Below, piece after piece: positions 1 to 12,115 of a DNA stretch of 64,000 bases (position 1 is the stretch's first letter; each line of letters opens with the position of its first letter). The DNA is taken from the NCBI RefSeq assembly GCF_039555335.1, contig NC_092628.1, positions 79,610,713 through 79,674,712 of the forward strand, read 5' to 3'. Both the position numbers and the translations under genes were made by a program. The notes below the pieces were generated by a model, which did not search any database, was not told where the DNA came from, and was given only the letters and a program-made list of their open reading frames with translations. This DNA is from Amphiura filiformis (taxonomy: Eukaryota > Echinodermata > Ophiuroidea > Amphilepidida > Amphiuridae).

Positions 1-298
1 ATAGCGAACCTTCAATAAATTAGTGATAGCGAACCTTAATTAAAATTAGTGATAACGAACCTTATTTAAAATTAGTGATAGCGAGCCTTATTTCAAATGA
101 GTGATATCGAACCTTAGAACCTTATTCTGAATTGGTGATATCGAACCTTAGAAGTAGCAGACCTTTTTTTAGGTATAGCGAACCCTTTTCTCTATTAGAG
201 ATAGCGGGATTTTCATCTCCTTAGACTTTACATGTTAGTGGTAGCGAACCTTAGAGATAGCGGTCCTTAGAAATAGCGGTCCTTAGAGATAGAGAGAT
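1..298. repeat. Tandem repeat, ~26-bp unit, decaying rightward
   Basis: Units begin with ATAGCGAACCTTA and end with an A/T-rich part and TTAGTG. Four units of 25-26 bases run from base 1, then spacing becomes irregular (34 bases and more), with single 'agcgaacctt' or 'agcggtcctt' words to about 298. The array may continue left of the window. It codes for nothing I can see and stops just before the terminal repeat of the next element. Confidence 0.75.
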
Positions 299-1689
299 GT
301 TGCTATTAAACGTATATACAGGGTGAGTAAAAAAAGTGCAATAGGTCAACAAATCAATATTCACGTAAGAACCAAATTAAAAACCTCGCGTCGAGGTTTT
401 GCCAAGTTTTAAAAATAACGGTTACTTAATGAAATAACGGTTAGTTCATGAAAAAGAAGAAGTGAAATTTAGCAAAACGCGACGAGGTTTATTTGCCCGT
501 AAGAGAGCTCTATTGTTCCGCTATTATATCCGCTATTGTATCCACTATTGTATTCTATTCATAAAAGCTACTGCAAGAATCGCGGCAATCCCTGATATTG
601 CTGGTGTCTACATGGCGTTTCAGTATTTATTAACATTCAAAATGATCCGATACTCTTTCATTTATAGACTTATTCCCACCTTTTATATAATATTCAGAAA
701 TTGCAATTATGAAAACTACAAACTTTGAAAGTGAAAATATATTACCATCGAAAATATATCATACTTAAATTCTATAGAATCTATAGAGGCATTGCATGTG
801 ACGTATCATCCCGTAGGCCTAAATATGGCAGACTACTCAAATGCATTCAACAAAAGCATGATTGCAATCTACCGTGACAGTTCGTCTCACACACATAACC
901 CTGCACTACGATCAAATAGGTTGATGACAACATTTGATTGAATGGACTGTACTCCGCCATAACTACGGTGAAGGACACGGTTCAAATTCTTTGTTTGGAG
1001 CCAATCAATAATTTCATGCAGGGCCTCTATAGATACCCAACCCAGAAGTGCCCATTTATTTTCTAATTTTTTGTAATCGCGCCCAAATATCCCCGCAAAT
1101 ATCTTATACACGGTTTTATTGATTCATTTTGGGCATTTCAAAAGTTAGAAGTCGTCAAAAATGGCAACATCCATTGATAGCAATGATTGAGTAAACATTG
1201 TCTAAACACTAGATAAAAAGACAGCTTTGTACTACAGAGAAGATGTGAGGAAAAGGAGATAGATCCAGCTATCCTCAAACAAAATATGTGTGCTGCCGCT
1301 CATTCAAAAGTAATCACGCTATTCAGGTTTAACAATAAAATACAATAAAGGGTTCGAACCCATGATGGGTGTGATACACAACTTGCTGCTTAATAGTTTT
1401 AGGGAAAGGTCAGTGTCTGTATATCATCATACTATGCATACCATGCATGCAGACCCTAACATCCAGTTATATTTCAAATAAAATATGACCGAAGTTCCAT
1501 GGCAAATAATAATTTCTGACGCTTGTTGACTCTTTCAATACGATTTATGATAAAGACTATTTTCAATTATCAAAATATCTTTATTAGGTTTGCAGGAAAT
1601 GACAGGAAAATACATATATAAACTATAGGGTTCATCTATTATTTTTTAAATAATTCTTTTACCCCATGCAGCTGATTGGGGTGGTTACG

Positions 1690-2105
1690 GTCGCTTAAAA
1701 AACCACTAACCGCGAAATGAGGATATCGAACATAGGCCCCATAAGTACAAAAACTGCTAACCGCAAAATATGGATATCCAACTAGTTTGCCCCCCTAAGC
1801 TGTAAAAAACCACTCATCGCGAAATATGGATATCCAACTAGTTTACCCGCAGGGCTACAAAGAACCACAAACCGCGAAATATGGATATCCAACAAGTTTG
1901 CCCTTAGGGCTACAAAAGAACTGCTAACCGCGAAATATGGATATCCAACTAGTTTGCCCTCGAAGCTTCAAAAACCACTCATCGCGAAATATGGATATCC
2001 AACTAGTTTGCCCAGCAGTCCTACAAAGAACCATTAACCGCGAAATATGGATATCCAACTAGTTCGCCTCGCATGGCTACAAAGAACCACTTACCGCGAA
2101 ATATT
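1690..2105. repeat. Tandem array, ~57-bp unit, about 7 copies
   Basis: Each unit holds the core CGCGAAATATGGATATCCAA followed by CTAGTTTGCCC, a variable stretch and 'ctacaaagaaccact'. The first unit is more diverged (GATATCGAAC). The core includes the palindrome GGATATCC. Such arrays in non-autonomous elements may be inert satellite or protein-binding sites; neither is shown here. Confidence 0.85.
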
Positions 2106-2130
2106 TTTTACCTCAAAAAAAGAATTAATA

Positions 2131-2763
2131 TCTACCAAAACACGTTTCAAAAGCGTAAAAGGGGCCAAGTTTAAAAATCTTTCCTGTGTGGCTTTTCACC
2201 CTTTTTAAACTTGGTCCCATTTATGAAAGTTTCTAAAGACCCATACTGAAGTCATCTTTAGGCTACTTGTTTGTTTTCTTAGTTGTCAGTGTTCATTTTG
2301 TAGAGTAAATTAATTAATGTTCGTGCTTGATTGAAGTTTTTCCGTAAAGACGTTATAATGTATTTTGATTTAAGCAAAAGTAGCAAATACTCACTTTGTT
2401 AAATTCTTCATCGTCTTGTGCGATCCTCGCCTTATGTACAGATGTAGGGCCTATAATATGTAACAGGTTGACAGACAGTCAATTTGCTAAGTATATATAA
2501 TACTCTACTACTCTTTATGAACACGCAATATAATGAAACATAAACCTTCAAATGTTTATGATAATACATAGCTACGCTCATATTGCACCGCTTCGAACTG
2601 TCTTAAACCTAATTGTTGCATGTAGAAATTAGGACTCATTCTTCATGTTATTACGGTACCACTTTACTGAATGGGACCAAGTTTAAAAAAGGGTGAAAAG
2701 CCACACAGGAAAGATTTTTTAAACTTGGCCCCTTTTTACGTTTTGAAACGTGTTTTGGTAGAT
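2131..2763. mobile_element. Inner inverted-repeat element with ~90-bp arms
   Basis: The arm at 2131-2220 (TCTACCAAAACACG...ACTTGGTCCCAT) reappears inverted at 2671-2763 with a few differences. The loop of about 450 bases has no long frame. It lies inside the 314-3199 element and is either a nested MITE or its subterminal repeat. Confidence 0.7.
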
Positions 2764-3366
2764 TGAACTTTCCTGTTATTGAAACTCTGTATATTTTGTA
2801 ATTCACACCACTTCAATTTGCACGCATTACTTTCGACATTTGAATAACTCGCCCACAAATGTGCATGTTTCTTTCCTAGAAAATGAACATTTTTCATGTA
2901 AAGGTAAATAATTTATGAAAATAACAACAAAGTAATGTTTCCTCTACTTATACAAGATCAGGGACAATAAAACTTTGGGTGCTTCATTCTACTTCAGTGC
3001 CAATGATGTTAAGAAATGGCAGTTGTTCCAAATCTACCTTACAAAAAATGTGTCATAAAACAGAACAGTAAGTTTTTTCACACAAGGTCACTAATGAATA
3101 CTAGTATATCATGCGTTTTAAAACCTGAAAGTTCAATCTGGTTATAAAATAAAGATGGATTCTTTGCACTATTGCACTTTTTTGTCTCACCCTGTATATT
3201 GCTTGAAGAAAATAAACACCCTGTTCATGGGCTGGACATCTTAGTGTTTTAAGTTGAGCACTATTATAGACATGTAGTTCATGAAGAGTGTGTTTAATCT
3301 TTTGTAATGAAATTTGTATGCAACTTTTTTATACAATTTGCCGACAAATTATGCATCTTTGCATCA

Positions 3367-3619
3367 CTTAGGGACGCACCATTAGATTCTCAGGAGGGGG
3401 CATGGGAGTTTGGGTAAGGCAGAATTTTTTTTTTTCGCCGCCTTCGGAATTTTTTTTTCAATTTTAATGTATACCTTTATACAGAGTTGGGTGGGGAATT
3501 TTTTTTTTTACTCATCAGTGAGGCAATTTTTTTTTTTGTCTCACTAGTGGGCAAATTTTTTTTTCTTCAAAAATCTCCCATCCCCCCCCCCATGGAAATC
3601 AAATGGTGCGCCCCTTAAG
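3367..3619. mobile_element. MITE family A, copy 1
   Basis: The ends CTTAGGGACGCACCATT and GGTGCGCCCCTTAAG are inverted relative to each other, around T-rich homopolymer runs and 'catgggagtttggg'. A second copy at 5944-6154 shares ends and core. Confidence 0.7.
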
Positions 3620-4275
3620 GGATCTAAAATGAGCGTTTATTGCGTTTCGATAGTATTTTTTGTGGCACATGAGAGCACCTCAGACCTATCGAATTGTATT
3701 CTGAATCTGAAGCATGTCTTTCTGATATCAAATAATTTTCATTTTTGAAAATCACAATATAATACAAATTTTATGACAAATTATAAAAATTAGATATTTT
3801 TGAATTTTGATATATAACAGTCCTCGAAGTAAATTATATAAATCTAATGATATATTCTTAAAGTGTATGTAGCAGGGAGGAAAAGCCGACGGTCAATTGA
3901 AAATTTTGACATTTCATATATTGAAGATATGGATTTTTTCCCAAAAAGACCTAATTTTTTTGGTGTTTTGGGGAAAAAAAATCCATATCTTCAATACGAA
4001 AGGTCAAAATTTTCAATTGTTCGTCGGCTTTTCAACCCACCTACATACATATTTAAGTATAAATCATCAGATTTATAAAGTTTACTTCAAGTACTGTTAA
4101 ATATCAAAAATATCAATTTTAATGATTTGCCATAAAATGTGTATTAAATTGCAATTTCAAAATTCAAAATTATTTGATATCAGAATGACATTCTTCGTAT
4201 TCAGAATGCAATTCGATATGTCTGATGTGCTCTAATGTCCCAAAATAAATACTGTCCAAACGTTCATACCCCAGC
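3614..4275. mobile_element. Foldback MITE (family F), copy 1, ~660 bp
   Basis: The two halves are inverted copies: the left half (TAAGGGATCTAAAATGAGCG, 'tctgatatcaaataattt', 'aaaagccgacggtcaattga') is mirrored in the right half. The outer ends are CTTAAGG words. A slightly shorter copy is at 61656-62248. Its left end overlaps or abuts the neighbouring family A element at the shared CTTAAGG. Confidence 0.8.
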
Positions 4276-5943
4276 CCTTAAGGAACAGAAACCTTATCAC
4301 ATTTTGAGAATTTTACGCTGTGCGACATGTTAAGAGATATGTTAGGGACATGTGTGCATTTCATTCAACTTTTAATTAAGGTTCTGTGTACTTTCATCAT
4401 CATTGCCAAAATGATAATTTAATTATTATTATTACATTTTAGAAATATTAATTTCGTGCAATTGCAGGCACCTGTGTGCATTTTTTCAGAGTTTGTATTC
4501 GTTTTTGGATTCTGATTAGCATTTTCTGAACATAATACCATAAACTTAATGACATTAATGATCCTAGTGTGTACTTTCATGGAGCTGTGTGTAATTAAAA
4601 ATAATGGCAAGTCAATTAAATGAGTATTGAAATACATTACCAGACATGTACGTGTACTTTTAAGAAGTGGATTGACATCCTACCAAGAAACCTACCAAGA
4701 AACAGCAACAAGTTGTCCTTACGATGATATTACGTTTTTTGGAACAATTATATATGAATTATGTTATTAAATTTTAGGTTTTAAAATATAACCTCAGGTG
4801 TACCACAAGGGTAAATTCTTTGACCCCTATTATATTAACAATAAAAAATACATCAAAGAAGTTTCCATTTATTCTCTCTGCTGATTACGCAACAAATTAT
4901 ATTATAGATTGATTATATTGTCCTTGTTCATGTTTATGGCAAATTTTTCTTCTAGGCAAGGACAAGGACAATATAATCAATCGTAGGTCCAAACTTATCT
5001 CAAAGTGCCGGCATAACAAAGGCAAAACAAAATCGACGGACCACAATAAGAAAAATAAATTTTTTTTTTCCGTGCAGCACCAGTTCCGCATAGTCCTACA
5101 CCGGCTGAACTGGACTACGCGCATATTTTTCCGCCGTTATCGCGACTCTACGCATTACGCTTCGCAATATTGAGCGTCATGACCACAAGCAAAGTAATTC
5201 CACTTTTCCGTGCAATATAAACAGGTCATTTTTGCCTGATGATCGCTGTGCAAACGTGCGTGACACCAATGGTTGCAATAAATACCTAATTTTTATATTA
5301 TTATAAGCTCTGCAAATAATGCATCGAGCACTTTTTGCTGCAACTGATATAACTCTTGTGTTGTTAATATATATATATTGCGCAATGTTTGTACATCAAA
5401 AATCCAGTAAAATATCCTCAGGAAAAAAAATTTACTCTTAACAAAAAATAATTCAAATAACAAAACTTTTTTTATTTGTTCCAATAATTTAAATGTCCTT
5501 ACAACTTACAAGCAAGGTAAGCTGATCATAATATTTCTCTTTTTATCATAAAACATGATTGTTATATTCATAAATTATCTCAAAGTAAGCTCAGTCTTCC
5601 ACTGATGTTGTAAAATTCCAAATGTGTGTGAATATGACCTGTTACCTTGTAATTTTTATTATGTGACCTGTTCCAGCGAGATTCGCAAATAAACCGAAGG
5701 AAACAAAAATAAGCTTTAAAATGATACCTTGCTTTGGGAAGTTATAATTCTACTTATGTCATAGACCCTATGTAAAAAATGATGAATTTGGCTAATGACT
5801 ATTACATCAATATAAACTTGCTAATATATTGTCAGCGATTCGCCGAACTACAATTTTGTACAACACCCTAAATATTCATCAAAATTCAGATTTTTGCAAC
5901 ATATAGATGTGCTATTTTTGATCTTCGTTATAGAAATTTACAC
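4276..5943. other. No gene seen; A/T-rich spacer
   Basis: No supported coding region. One small hairpin is visible: ATTGATTATATTGTCCTTG at about 4904 pairs with its inverse near 4965-4983. Frames here are 60-75 codons and lack domain motifs. Confidence 0.5.
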
Positions 5944-6154
5944 TCTTAGGGATGCACCATTAGATTCTCAGAGGGGCATGGGAGTTTGGGTCGGGCAGAT
6001 TTTTTTTTGCGCCACCTAAGGCAGCAATTTTTTTTTCAATTTTAATGTATACCTTTTATACAGAGTTGGGTGGGTCAAATTTGTTTTTTAAATTTTTACT
6101 CATCAATTTTTTTTCCGTCCGACTAGTGGGCAAATCAAATGATGCACCCCTTAG
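5944..6154. mobile_element. MITE family A, copy 2
   Basis: It has the same ends (CTTAGGGATGCACCATT and GATGCACCCCTTAGAG) and the same T-rich core with 'atgtataccttttatacagag' as the copy at 3367-3619, but is shorter. Confidence 0.7.
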
Positions 6155-6335
6155 AGTGGGTTATTTTACATGTTTTATGCAATAGATGTGATATAATACA
6201 TTGTGATCAAGTCAGCCTATATGATGCTTTAGTGATGCAATTAGACACAATATTTGACAGGAAATCTCTGATAAAGCTTTAAAGGTATAATTTGCTGGAA
6301 CAGGTCACCTTTGATTTACATTGCGGTGATAGCAA

Positions 6336-6523
6336 TAAGGCCTAAAAAAATGTTTGATTGGCGTAATCTGACCGACCCTAAAATTAGGCCTGACTCTGAC
6401 TTAAAAAAAAAAAAAAGTGCAAAAAAACAAAAACAAATTAAAAAGAAGAAAAAAGTTCTAAGGGCTTAATCAAATGCAATTTACAGCTTTGTTACGCCAA
6501 TCAAACAGTTTTTCAGGCCTAGG
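6336..6523. mobile_element. Short MITE, ~30-bp terminal inverted repeats
   Basis: AGGCCTAAAAAAATGTTTGA followed by TTGGCGTAA at the left is matched inverted by TTACGCCAATCAAACAG then TTTTTCAGGCCTA at the right. The core is an A-rich tract. About 190 bases; no coding. Confidence 0.75.
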
Positions 6524-7742
6524 TTGTTTAAGGTGCTACCATTAATTACAATTTCAGGTACTACCAGTAATAAAAAATACTTCATTAAGTTACTACATAA
6601 CATTAACACTGATGGTATAATATTGCACTATTTAAATCTTAAGAGTATGACATTCTTGAGATGTATACATGCAGTGAATCTGAGTGAAATATACAGGCAT
6701 CAGATTTTTCACATTTAAGCCTAATATAGGCTTTTGTTCAAATTTCCACACTTTCTTTTTAATTTCAGCCTGATTTGGCCTTTTTAGCCTAATTTCAAAT
6801 GTTTTTTCAAAATTTTCATGGATGATCATTCTCATGCCTGAATATATCAATTTGACTCACTTGAACATTACTTAATACCCACATGACCTACTAAAAATAA
6901 CTATATACTTTCAGTTAAATTGTTGATATATTTATCAAACTAGTCCAATAAAATTTCACCTGCCTGCAGACATTTCAATAAATGAGTTTTTTTTTCAATG
7001 TTTTAGTTTATTACCTTCAACAATAACATCAAAAAGGGAGTTGACAGTTGTGAAAATGTCTGCATACATAGTGAAATGGTAACTGGACTTCTAAATCTAT
7101 ATTCGATCCAAATTCAAGGGGTGATAATTTTCAGAAAACTGATTTAGAGATGGGGTGTTATAAGAAATAAAGAAATAAAACATTCCCACAGAGCTGTAAA
7201 AAGTGCAAAATTGTTTCAAAATTGGGCAAATTTGCTGTAATTTTGAAAAGACATGATCCAATTTTTTAATATTTTGGGTGCCTTTTTTGTGTCAAATTTG
7301 GTATATGTTTTGGGGGTATGTTTTCTATATCCCAGCTGCACAATCCAAAATCAAGGACAAAATAAAACAATAACACAGAAATTCAGTTGAAAATATGTGT
7401 AAAATGTAACACAAATTTGACAATTTTGCAAATTTTTCATATTTTATCAGGGCTCAAAATAGATGCAGGAAAAAACAGATGGTGATTTAATTTGCCCCCG
7501 AATGCCAAAATAGCTCTAGAAAATTAAATTATAGGTGTGATTATTTAATAGAAAACATCCCCTGAAAGGAAAGTATTTTGAGGCTTGTAGCTCAACTAAA
7601 AATAAATGGGGATTATGGGTATTCAGTCCCCGAAATCTTGAAAGCAGCACCGAAAGTTAAGTTTCGGAGGCCAGTTTCTTTTTCAAAGTAGCCCCGAAAA
7701 AAAAAAAAAAAAAGTTTTAAGGCCTGCCACCCATCCACGCAC
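6524..7742. other. Spacer downstream of zinc-finger gene
   Basis: A/T-rich sequence without supported coding. It may contain the 3' untranslated region of the minus-strand zinc-finger gene. A minus-strand AATAAA is at about 7008-7013, some 730 bases beyond the stop; whether it is used is unknown. A poly-A run on the plus strand lies at 7698-7713. Confidence 0.4.
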
Positions 7743-8990
7743 TCATTCATCCTCACATAAAGTGTCGTCATTTTGCTCATGCATTTTCTCATGCCTATTT
7801 AAATTACTTCTCTGTGTGAATCCTTTCTTACAATATTTACAAGTATAAGGTCTTTCACCTGTGTGGACCCTCTCATGTTGTATCAAATCACTCTTCCATG
7901 CAAAACCTTTCTCACAATGACTACATTTATGCGGTTCACTCCCTTTGTGTTTCATTTCGTGCGATGCTAATCGGTCGCTGGACACAAACGCCGATTTACA
8001 CTGACCACACCTGTAGGGGCGCTCTCCTGTATGCTGTCTTTCGTGACGTATTAAATTTGCTTTTTCCGAGAAGAACTTTTCACAGTGACTGCACTTGAAG
8101 GGTTTTTCTTGCGTATGGACTGTTTGGTAGTGTCTCGTCAGATTTGATTTTTCTGCAAAAGATTTGGGGCATTTGTCGCAGATGAATGGTTTCTGTCCAG
8201 AATGGAGCTTTTCATGTCGTGATAATTTGTATTTCACGGTGAACTGCTTATTGCACAGTTTACACTGATACGGTTTAATTTTCATATGTTTTCTTGAATG
8301 GTGATTCAGAGCAGCTTTGGACACAAATGCACTGTCGCATGATGGACACTTATGAGGGCGTTCATCTCGATGTAACCTCTCGTGAGACACCCAACTGTGT
8401 CTTTGTGTAAACCGTCGCTGACAATATTGGCACTGATATGGTTTATAGTCTGTGTGTGTCCTCTCATGCACTGCTACGTAACTTTTTTGTCTGAATGTTT
8501 TATCGCAATACTGACATGGGTGTGGCCTTTCACCAGTATGGGTCATTTCATGGTTCTTCACTTCACACCTTTGCACAAATGTCCGTTCGCAAAAACTACA
8601 ACTATATTTGCGATCGCCTTTATGATATTTTATGTGCGTTGTCAGATTGCATTTCTTATTAAAGCATTTATCACAGAATGGACATTTGAATAAACGAAAA
8701 TGTCTTTTCTTGGTGCTCTCTGCATTTTCTTCTGTTTCCCATTCAGCTACAAATAAAATTGTCACGACGTCTGGTCCTGATGAATCCTCCTGCTCCCATG
8801 TGATTTCGTAGTTTTTCTTGCGCTCTTTGCCCCAATTGTTTTGCCACCAGAATTTCTGTAAAGATTTTAAATGTCGCTTTCTGTGTCTTTTGTAATGGTC
8901 GAAGATGTCAAAGTAATGGGTGCAGTAAATGCAGAAATATGGGTGTCTACTGTGAGAAATCCCAAATGGTATACGGCTCTTTGCTTGCAT
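7743..8990 (-). CDS. C2H2 zinc-finger protein, last coding exon, ~12 fingers
   Basis: Open frame of 415 codons. Finger 1 (about residues 18-40, FCIYC...HRKRH) stands alone. A linker of ~60 residues containing acidic and Trp-rich segments follows, then eleven fingers in tandem (about residues 101-405) with TGERP-type linkers between several. Residues expected for Zn2+ binding are present in each finger, so it is probably a nuclear DNA-binding regulator; its target cannot be named. The ATG at 8990 is the first Met, but the frame stays open seven codons further to a good 3' splice site (TTTCCTATACAG) ending at 9013. This is therefore probably the last coding exon, with upstream exon(s) not found. 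No KRAB, SCAN or BTB domain is seen in this exon. The reverse-strand frame at 8382-8693 is only a shadow. Confidence 0.9.
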   Translation of the reverse strand: MQAKSRIPFGISHSRHPYFCIYCTHYFDIFDHYKRHRKRHLKSLQKFWWQNNWGKERKKNYEITWEQEDSSGPDVVTILFVAEWETEENAESTKKRHFRLFKCPFCDKCFNKKCNLTTHIKYHKGDRKYSCSFCERTFVQRCEVKNHEMTHTGERPHPCQYCDKTFRQKSYVAVHERTHTDYKPYQCQYCQRRFTQRHSWVSHERLHRDERPHKCPSCDSAFVSKAALNHHSRKHMKIKPYQCKLCNKQFTVKYKLSRHEKLHSGQKPFICDKCPKSFAEKSNLTRHYQTVHTQEKPFKCSHCEKFFSEKANLIRHERQHTGERPYRCGQCKSAFVSSDRLASHEMKHKGSEPHKCSHCEKGFAWKSDLIQHERVHTGERPYTCKYCKKGFTQRSNLNRHEKMHEQNDDTLCEDE

Positions 8991-9108
8991 TCTTTCTTCT
9001 TGTTCTGGGTGTCTGTATAGGAAACAAAATTAGCAAAACAGTTGAAACCAATAATTTGCAAAAGTAATGAATCATGAAAAATATATTAACCACTGGGCAG
9101 TTCAGTAC

Positions 9109-9494
9109 TGTAACCACTCGGGTATAAGCCCACCCCCAGATGGCAAATTTCACTTCAAAAATGGGGGTGGGCTTATAACTGGGGAAAGGCTAGAGCTTGA
9201 ATTTAAAAATAAGAACAATCATCCCCCATTTGCATATATGCCCAATGTACCAGTAATTTCTATCATCTATGTCAATTTCTTAAAATTATAAGTGTGGAAG
9301 GTTAATTATCAACTGATTTTTTTAAAATATTTTGTTCTTAAATATGAGAGCAAAGCATTGATTTGATTTAAGAACTTGGCCAAAATTTAGTACTGGGTTT
9401 ATACCTGAGTGCACCCTTGTTCCCAGAATGTTTCGAAAAATAGGGAGTGGGCTTATAGCCGAAGGTGGGCTTATACCCGGTGCTTACGGTAATT
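9109..9494. mobile_element. MITE with 'GGGTATAAGCCCACC' inverted ends
   Basis: The left end has ACTCGGGTATAAGCCCACCC; the right has GGTGGGCTTATACCCGGTGC, its inverse. Internal copies (GGGTGGGCTTATAACTGGGG near 9165, 'gtgggcttatagcc' near 9450) show repeated use of the same word. No coding. Confidence 0.75.
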
Positions 9495-10065
9495 ATGTCA
9501 ACCAAATGGTCAAAATTTGAAACTAGTTTTTATCTCATATATCTCAGTAATTTGACATTGCAGATTGTGCAAACTATTCTTTTTCAGAAACCCCACAAAT
9601 AGCTGAACAATTTGCTGCCAATTTCAAGAAAATCAGAGCAAGTTTATTTTTTACCCTGTACAAATGAGAAAATTGACCTCTGTTTAACGGATGTTAACTC
9701 CCAAAACCTTCATCTTTAACCACCTTGTTTAAAGTCTCCTTTGAAAGTTGATAACTGACTTTATCTGCATGAGGTGTCTTGATTTTGCATCCCTGTTCAG
9801 AATTAAGGAATGATGTCATTTCATCGTTGCGGACATACAAATTGAACTATTTCAATTATCCACAACAATAAATGTACATCTGCAACGGAGAACATTGAGA
9901 ATTTTTGACCAAAAGATAAAGACTCTTGATTTTTTTCTTGCTGTTTTTCTTTATTTTTAGCTTTGTTCCTCTTGCAAACAAAACTGTATCAGTTTCCATC
10001 AAATATCTGAACACTGCAATTGTAACTGAAACACAAGTAACTCAAGAAGTTCACTCTCTGTGAAT
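9495..10065. other. No gene seen
   Basis: A/T-rich sequence just upstream of the known zinc-finger exon (its 5' side). Undetected 5' exons could lie here, but I could not support one. Confidence 0.4.
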
Positions 10066-10310
10066 ACAGGGTGTCCCAGAAAAAAATTACTGTGCGAATG
10101 AATTTGGATGTAAGTCGGCAAATAGACATCAAAATCCAAAAATCTAAACATCACCTTGTAGCCCATCTTATTCTGCATCTTATACGCCAAATTTACTGGA
10201 ATCGGTTGACTGATCATGAAGAAATGAGCGATTACATAATGCATGCATCAATTCACTTCATTCCAAGTTTGAAAGAAAGATCATTCAACACAATGCACAC
10301 TAGTGGTTAA
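10066..10310 (+). mobile_element. Possible DNA-transposon end with short frame
   Basis: ATACAGGGTGTCCCAGAAAA at 10066 resembles terminal repeats common on Tc1/mariner-type elements. A 79-codon frame (10071-10310) follows, with no domain I recognise. I did not find a matching inverted end nearby, so the boundaries are unknown and the frame may be chance. Confidence 0.3.
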
Positions 10311-10868
10311 CTGTCAATGAGCTTCATATTTTGTTATGTAAAATCCTTTTCATTCTTTTTAAACAACCTGTTTCTTGCAAAACATTTAATTAGGTTTTGT
10401 TCAAAATTGAAAAACTGCACGATATTGAAAAGAAAGTTTGCATATAGATGATGCTCGGTACTTGTAAATATATTTTATTCATTAATGTTGATAAAGAATA
10501 ATTGCATAAAGAATTCCAGCTGGCTTAAAAAATTCTCTCACACATTAATGTTTTTTGGAATATTTCCAAGATATTGTAATGCTAAGTTTAAATCTTTAAA
10601 AACTTCAACATTAATGTTGCATGGTATCAAAAATCACACGTAAAACTGTGATCGTGAGCACTTAGCTTGTTCATTGTTATTCTTGGCTCAAATGTCCTTT
10701 GGAAAGTTAAAATATACAGCCTAACAAATTTGCACAACATAAAGAATTGCAGCTGGAAAGCTTCCAATTGCAGAAATCAAAGTTTTCTCGGACAAACTGT
10801 TATTTATCTTCAGTAAAAGCATGAATGACATAACAACGTCCGATTATAAAATAGATAGTGTGATGTGG

Positions 10869-11093
10869 ACTATGACCTCGTTTAGACTAGGGAAAAGTCT
10901 TACTTCAACAACGACTTTTTTGAAGTCGAGTTCAGTCGAATTCAGGTCTTAACAGGTACAGTCGTTGTTCAAGTACGACCAAAGTCAAGTTCAAAAGTCG
11001 TTGTTCAACAATGCTCCCGAGGTTCATTAAGTCAAATTCATTTCGACTTTGTCGTGGTTGAAGTGCGACTTTTCCTGGTCTAAACAGTCAGTC
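10869..11093. mobile_element. MITE, ~225 bp
   Basis: The ends CTCGTTTAGACTAGGGAAAA and CTTTTCCTGGTCTAAAC are inverted repeats. The interior repeats 'aagtcgttgttcaa' and 'gaattcaggtc' type words in both directions. Confidence 0.7.
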
Positions 11094-11639
11094 GAATTCA
11101 ATTAGACTTTTTCATGCGTATCGCTGAGACCTGGCGAGGTGAATTTTCGGTTCGTTGATTTGTCGCTAAGCAACGGCACTGTGATATCGATAAACAACAG
11201 CTGTTCTTGTGTATTTTTGTACATGTGCAGCATACTGCAGTGAGTGTACATCCAATTTTCACTCCAAACTCGAAGTAAATCCACAAAAATGGCCGATTTT
11301 TTCGCGGTGTTAGTTCATCTGAAATTGTAAAATCTTGTCACAAGATGCCATCTTTTCCATTCGATCCACAGTGCAGAGTTTGACCCGATGGATCTTTAAG
11401 TGACTCAGATGCAAATGGGGCAAACCCGGGGAGCAAATGGAGTTCATAAAGCAAGGTCAAAAAAGTTTTGGGATCGCGACCTGAATTCTGTGAGCCGCCC
11501 CGCAGACGAATCTTATATGAACTATGACATCACAAGTTGAGCAGTGACGCGTTCTGGACATGCTCAGAATGAGGGAAATATGTGTTAAGAATTCAATATG
11601 GCGACGTACTCAAAACGTTTACCGCAAAGTTAACGCTGA
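11094..11639. other. No gene seen
   Basis: Mixed-composition sequence between two mobile elements. Overlapping 60-codon frames at 11098-11286 lack motifs. Confidence 0.4.
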
Positions 11640-11699
11640 CTTTTATCTCAATTTTACTACTTTGCATGTAGATTTTTTGTTTAAAAAGTATACAGGCAT

Positions 11700-12115
11700 T
11701 GAAAATAGAATAAAATTATAATGAATTATAATCTGAGATGACGAGATGTTATGAGGCAAATCGTTTATGAGAAAGTAGGAAGAGCAGGGGACCCAGAACA
11801 GTGCCCTGGGGAACCCCTGAGTCGACATGGATCCATTCCGAGTGATGACCGTCAACAACCACTCTTTGATGGCGCTCTTTTAAAAAGGATGATATCCATT
11901 TGAAAGTGTTCCCTCTGATACCATAGTGGTTGATTTTCATGAGTAATCTGCATCTAATCTTTAACGTCTTGGTATCGTGTGCATGTTGCATCATGTGATG
12001 TCGCGCTTGCATGACAACGAATGCCTCGTTCGCATTCCGAGGGAAACCGATTATCCCCAATTTTTGCTCCATGCCTGTATCAAGATGGCAGTCGAGTCCT
12101 GGTTCTCCTCTGTGA
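11700..12115 (-). mobile_element. LINE reverse-transcriptase fragment
   Basis: The minus-strand frame 11749-12072 carries the reverse-transcriptase stretch GIRGNTFKWISSFLKERHQR and then SGVPQGTVLGPLLF, the classic LINE block before the YxDD motif. A second frame (about 11715-11760) continues with INDLPHNISS. The first part of the frame (Met Glu Gln Lys...) does not read as RT, so a frame change lies upstream of 'LLMKINHYGIRG'. The clade is probably CR1/Jockey-like. The catalytic YADD is missing because the fragment ends. Confidence 0.85.

Larger units (their letters stand above)
314..3199. mobile_element. 2.9-kb non-autonomous DNA element with ~31-bp inverted ends
   Basis: Bases 314-344 (ATATACAGGGTGAG, A run, AGTGCAATAG) recur inverted at 3169-3199 with few mismatches. 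TA borders on both sides would fit a Tc1/mariner-like TA target site. No transposase frame is visible. Inside are a seven-unit tandem array (1690-2105), a second inverted pair (2131-2220 with 2671-2763) and otherwise unrecognised A/T-rich sequence. The short frames at 462-728 and 887-1111 have no recognisable domain. This could be one composite element or nested insertions. Confidence 0.65.

Noticed and set aside
1340-1400. tRNA-like word GGGTTCGAACCC
   Set aside because: A palindromic B-box word alone, without a tRNA body.
1690-2105. CRISPR-like spaced repeats
   Set aside because: Units are tandem copies with related 'spacers', in a eukaryotic context and without cas genes; a minisatellite explains them.
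8382-8693. 103-codon plus-strand frame
   Set aside because: Antisense shadow of the zinc-finger array.
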